Source: an uncultured Bacteroidota bacterium (GTDB lineage: Bacteria; Bacteroidota; Bacteroidia; Bacteroidales; P3). From it: DNA of 64,000 bases. The DNA lies in contig CACYPU010000010.1 in NCBI GenBank assembly GCA_902776365.1, forward strand, positions 25,034-89,033, given 5' to 3'. The translations under genes were made by a program, and so were the position numbers. The notes under the pieces were generated by a model, which was not told the DNA's origin, did not search any database, and saw nothing but the letters and a program-made list of their open reading frames with translations. Position 1 is the stretch's first letter. Each line of letters starts with the position of its first letter. Below, piece after piece: positions 62,849-64,000 of this stretch.

Positions 62849-64000
62849 ATGAAAAAAATCGTTCTTTTCATTGCTCTTGCCGCCTCATTGGGAGGAAGTG
62901 TCTCCTGGGCACAGGACACCGTATGGATGAAGCCCGCACCCTTGAGCAACTACTTCAGTAATAACTGGCTTGACACCACGGAAAGATATTGTGCTGCAGC
63001 TGGCTACCTAGCGTCCGGATGGGTTCAAACCAAACGATTCTACTCCCCGGACACCCTCCAGGTCTACGGTATCGCTGCCATGATGACGGACAGTTTTTTC
63101 GGCCGTTATACTCCCACTCCTGCTTATCCTACCCTGCAGTCATACCTCGATGTTACATATCCCATGGACCCCAGTTACGAGAACTGCGAGGAACAATTGG
63201 TACTGTACCAGTACGACGGGAGCGACCCGGAACTCATGCTGCAGCAGGGCGAAGGACTTCCTGTCCACCTGCTCTATACCCCTGTCTCCTATTACATAAT
63301 GTCGAATACCCCGATTGTGAGCTATCGAGACACCTTCCCAAAACCGGTCTATGAACGCTATTTCTCCGCTCCACAAATAGTACATGACACATTCTATGCC
63401 GGCGTCACTAAGCGCGATATGGAATTCGACAAGATAGACAGCAGTAGGCTAGTTCAATTGCGACCCCCCTTCTTCATGGTCTTGTTTTCTTATCCTGACC
63501 AAAGAATGCTTGATGAGGGACAGGCTGTTTTATATCAGGATTCTATCCAAAACCCTTGTAGATGGGTTTTTTATGATTCCAGTCGTGATATGATCTATTT
63601 CTTCCCTATCCTTACACCTCCCGACACCACGGCGAACCCTTCGGACACCACCGTCATCAACCCCATTGACACCGTCATCAATCTCGGTGACACCATCATA
63701 GTCCTCCCGGGCGACACCCTCATCATCGGAGGCGACACCCTTGTCAACACCGGCGACACCGTCATCGTCACCCCAGGCGAGCCCATCATCATCGGAGGCG
63801 ACACCATCGTCGTCAACCCAGGCGACTCCGTCATCGTCAATCCAGGCTCTCACCTGGCTATCATCCGCCAGGACGACCTCATCTACCGCTACACCTCTCT
63901 GCAGCCCAACCCCGCCACCGACCGCGTCCGCGTCCTCTCCTCCTTCGGCATCACCGCCATCGAGGCCTACGACCTCCGTGGCCGCCTCGTCTACACTAAC
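62849..64000 (+). CDS. T9SS surface protein with Gly-Asp-Thr repeats, 3' end cut by window
   Basis: Open frame from ATG 62849 to the last base of the window (384 codons). Signal peptide (MKKIVLFIALAASLGGSVSWAQ), then about 240 residues of Tyr/Asp/Pro-rich exported sequence I cannot assign. A repeat region at about 63640-63845 follows, with GDT units roughly every 8-12 residues (LPGDTLIIGGDTLVNTGDTV). At the end a type A sorting domain begins (LQPNPATDRVRVLSSFG, AYDLRGRLVYTN) and is truncated. Its promoter region carries the shared element with the sigma gene upstream, so it is a candidate target of that sigma factor. Confidence 0.82.
   Translation, partial: MKKIVLFIALAASLGGSVSWAQDTVWMKPAPLSNYFSNNWLDTTERYCAAAGYLASGWVQTKRFYSPDTLQVYGIAAMMTDSFFGRYTPTPAYPTLQSYLDVTYPMDPSYENCEEQLVLYQYDGSDPELMLQQGEGLPVHLLYTPVSYYIMSNTPIVSYRDTFPKPVYERYFSAPQIVHDTFYAGVTKRDMEFDKIDSSRLVQLRPPFFMVLFSYPDQRMLDEGQAVLYQDSIQNPCRWVFYDSSRDMIYFFPILTPPDTTANPSDTTVINPIDTVINLGDTIIVLPGDTLIIGGDTLVNTGDTVIVTPGEPIIIGGDTIVVNPGDSVIVNPGSHLAIIRQDDLIYRYTSLQPNPATDRVRVLSSFGITAIEAYDLRGRLVYTN

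Overview
The window comes from a Bacteroidota (Bacteroidales-type) chromosome of moderate-to-high G+C. Signs of this are type IX secretion (T9SS) C-terminal sorting domains on several surface proteins, promoters of the TAnnTTTG type, few Shine-Dalgarno sequences, a serine palmitoyltransferase (sphingolipid synthesis), BspA-like leucine-rich repeat proteins, DUF4290, DUF4175 and DUF2147 family proteins, and a MurA with Asp in place of the catalytic Cys. All calls are from reading the sequence; no database search was run.

Layout. 1-13 kb: the 3' part of a giant T9SS adhesin, a short-chain dehydrogenase, smpB, aspartate kinase and a three-gene RND efflux operon. 13-14.7 kb: a DUF2147 protein and a thioredoxin-fold protein. 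14.8-20.2 kb: an AT-rich accessory island made of three orphan RHS tip cassettes, each followed by a probable immunity gene, plus a fourth tip remnant and a frameshifted winged-helix remnant. 20.2-35.9 kb: housekeeping genes (aroB, a U32 peptidase, an MntP-like protein, rsmA, a TPR protein, two tRNA-Lys, a WbqC-like protein, mnmG, ybeY, an anti-sigma-like ATPase, DUF4175, an SDR). 36-44.8 kb: a leftward accessory cluster containing three unusual proteins in which an ECF sigma factor is fused to a transmembrane segment and an exported C-terminal region (sorting-domain-like in at least two; in one case a whole BspA-like surface protein), with a BspA-like protein and a lipoprotein. 45-48.5 kb: a GNAT-like protein, spt, deoC, rpiB. 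48.55-49.06 kb: a gene-free AT-rich region with DnaA-box-like sites, a candidate replication origin. 49-61.3 kb: nadA, DUF3267, a YbaK-like deacylase, an RluA-type synthase, DUF4290, murA, a PHP phosphatase, purB, an ABC exporter, a T9SS type-B protein and nadK. 61.3-64 kb: a second ECF sigma locus with separate small membrane proteins and the 5' part of a T9SS surface protein cut by the window end.

Themes. (1) The sigma-fusion genes and their neighbours share an upstream element: TGTCA-N20-TATTATA-like blocks at a constant 25-nt offset, and in two copies a covarying inverted repeat. This suggests a self-regulated surface-protein regulon. (2) Genes run mostly leftward before about 48.6 kb and rightward after it. 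A perfect parS consensus lies 2 kb from the switch and variant parS-like sites are scattered around it, so this is probably the origin region. (3) Dispersed families of 7-, 8- and 10-nt imperfect tandem repeats are inserted into intergenic regions and into the coding sequence of housekeeping genes (lysC, aroB, nadK, an ABC transporter, DUF4175), with the same words recurring at unlinked sites.
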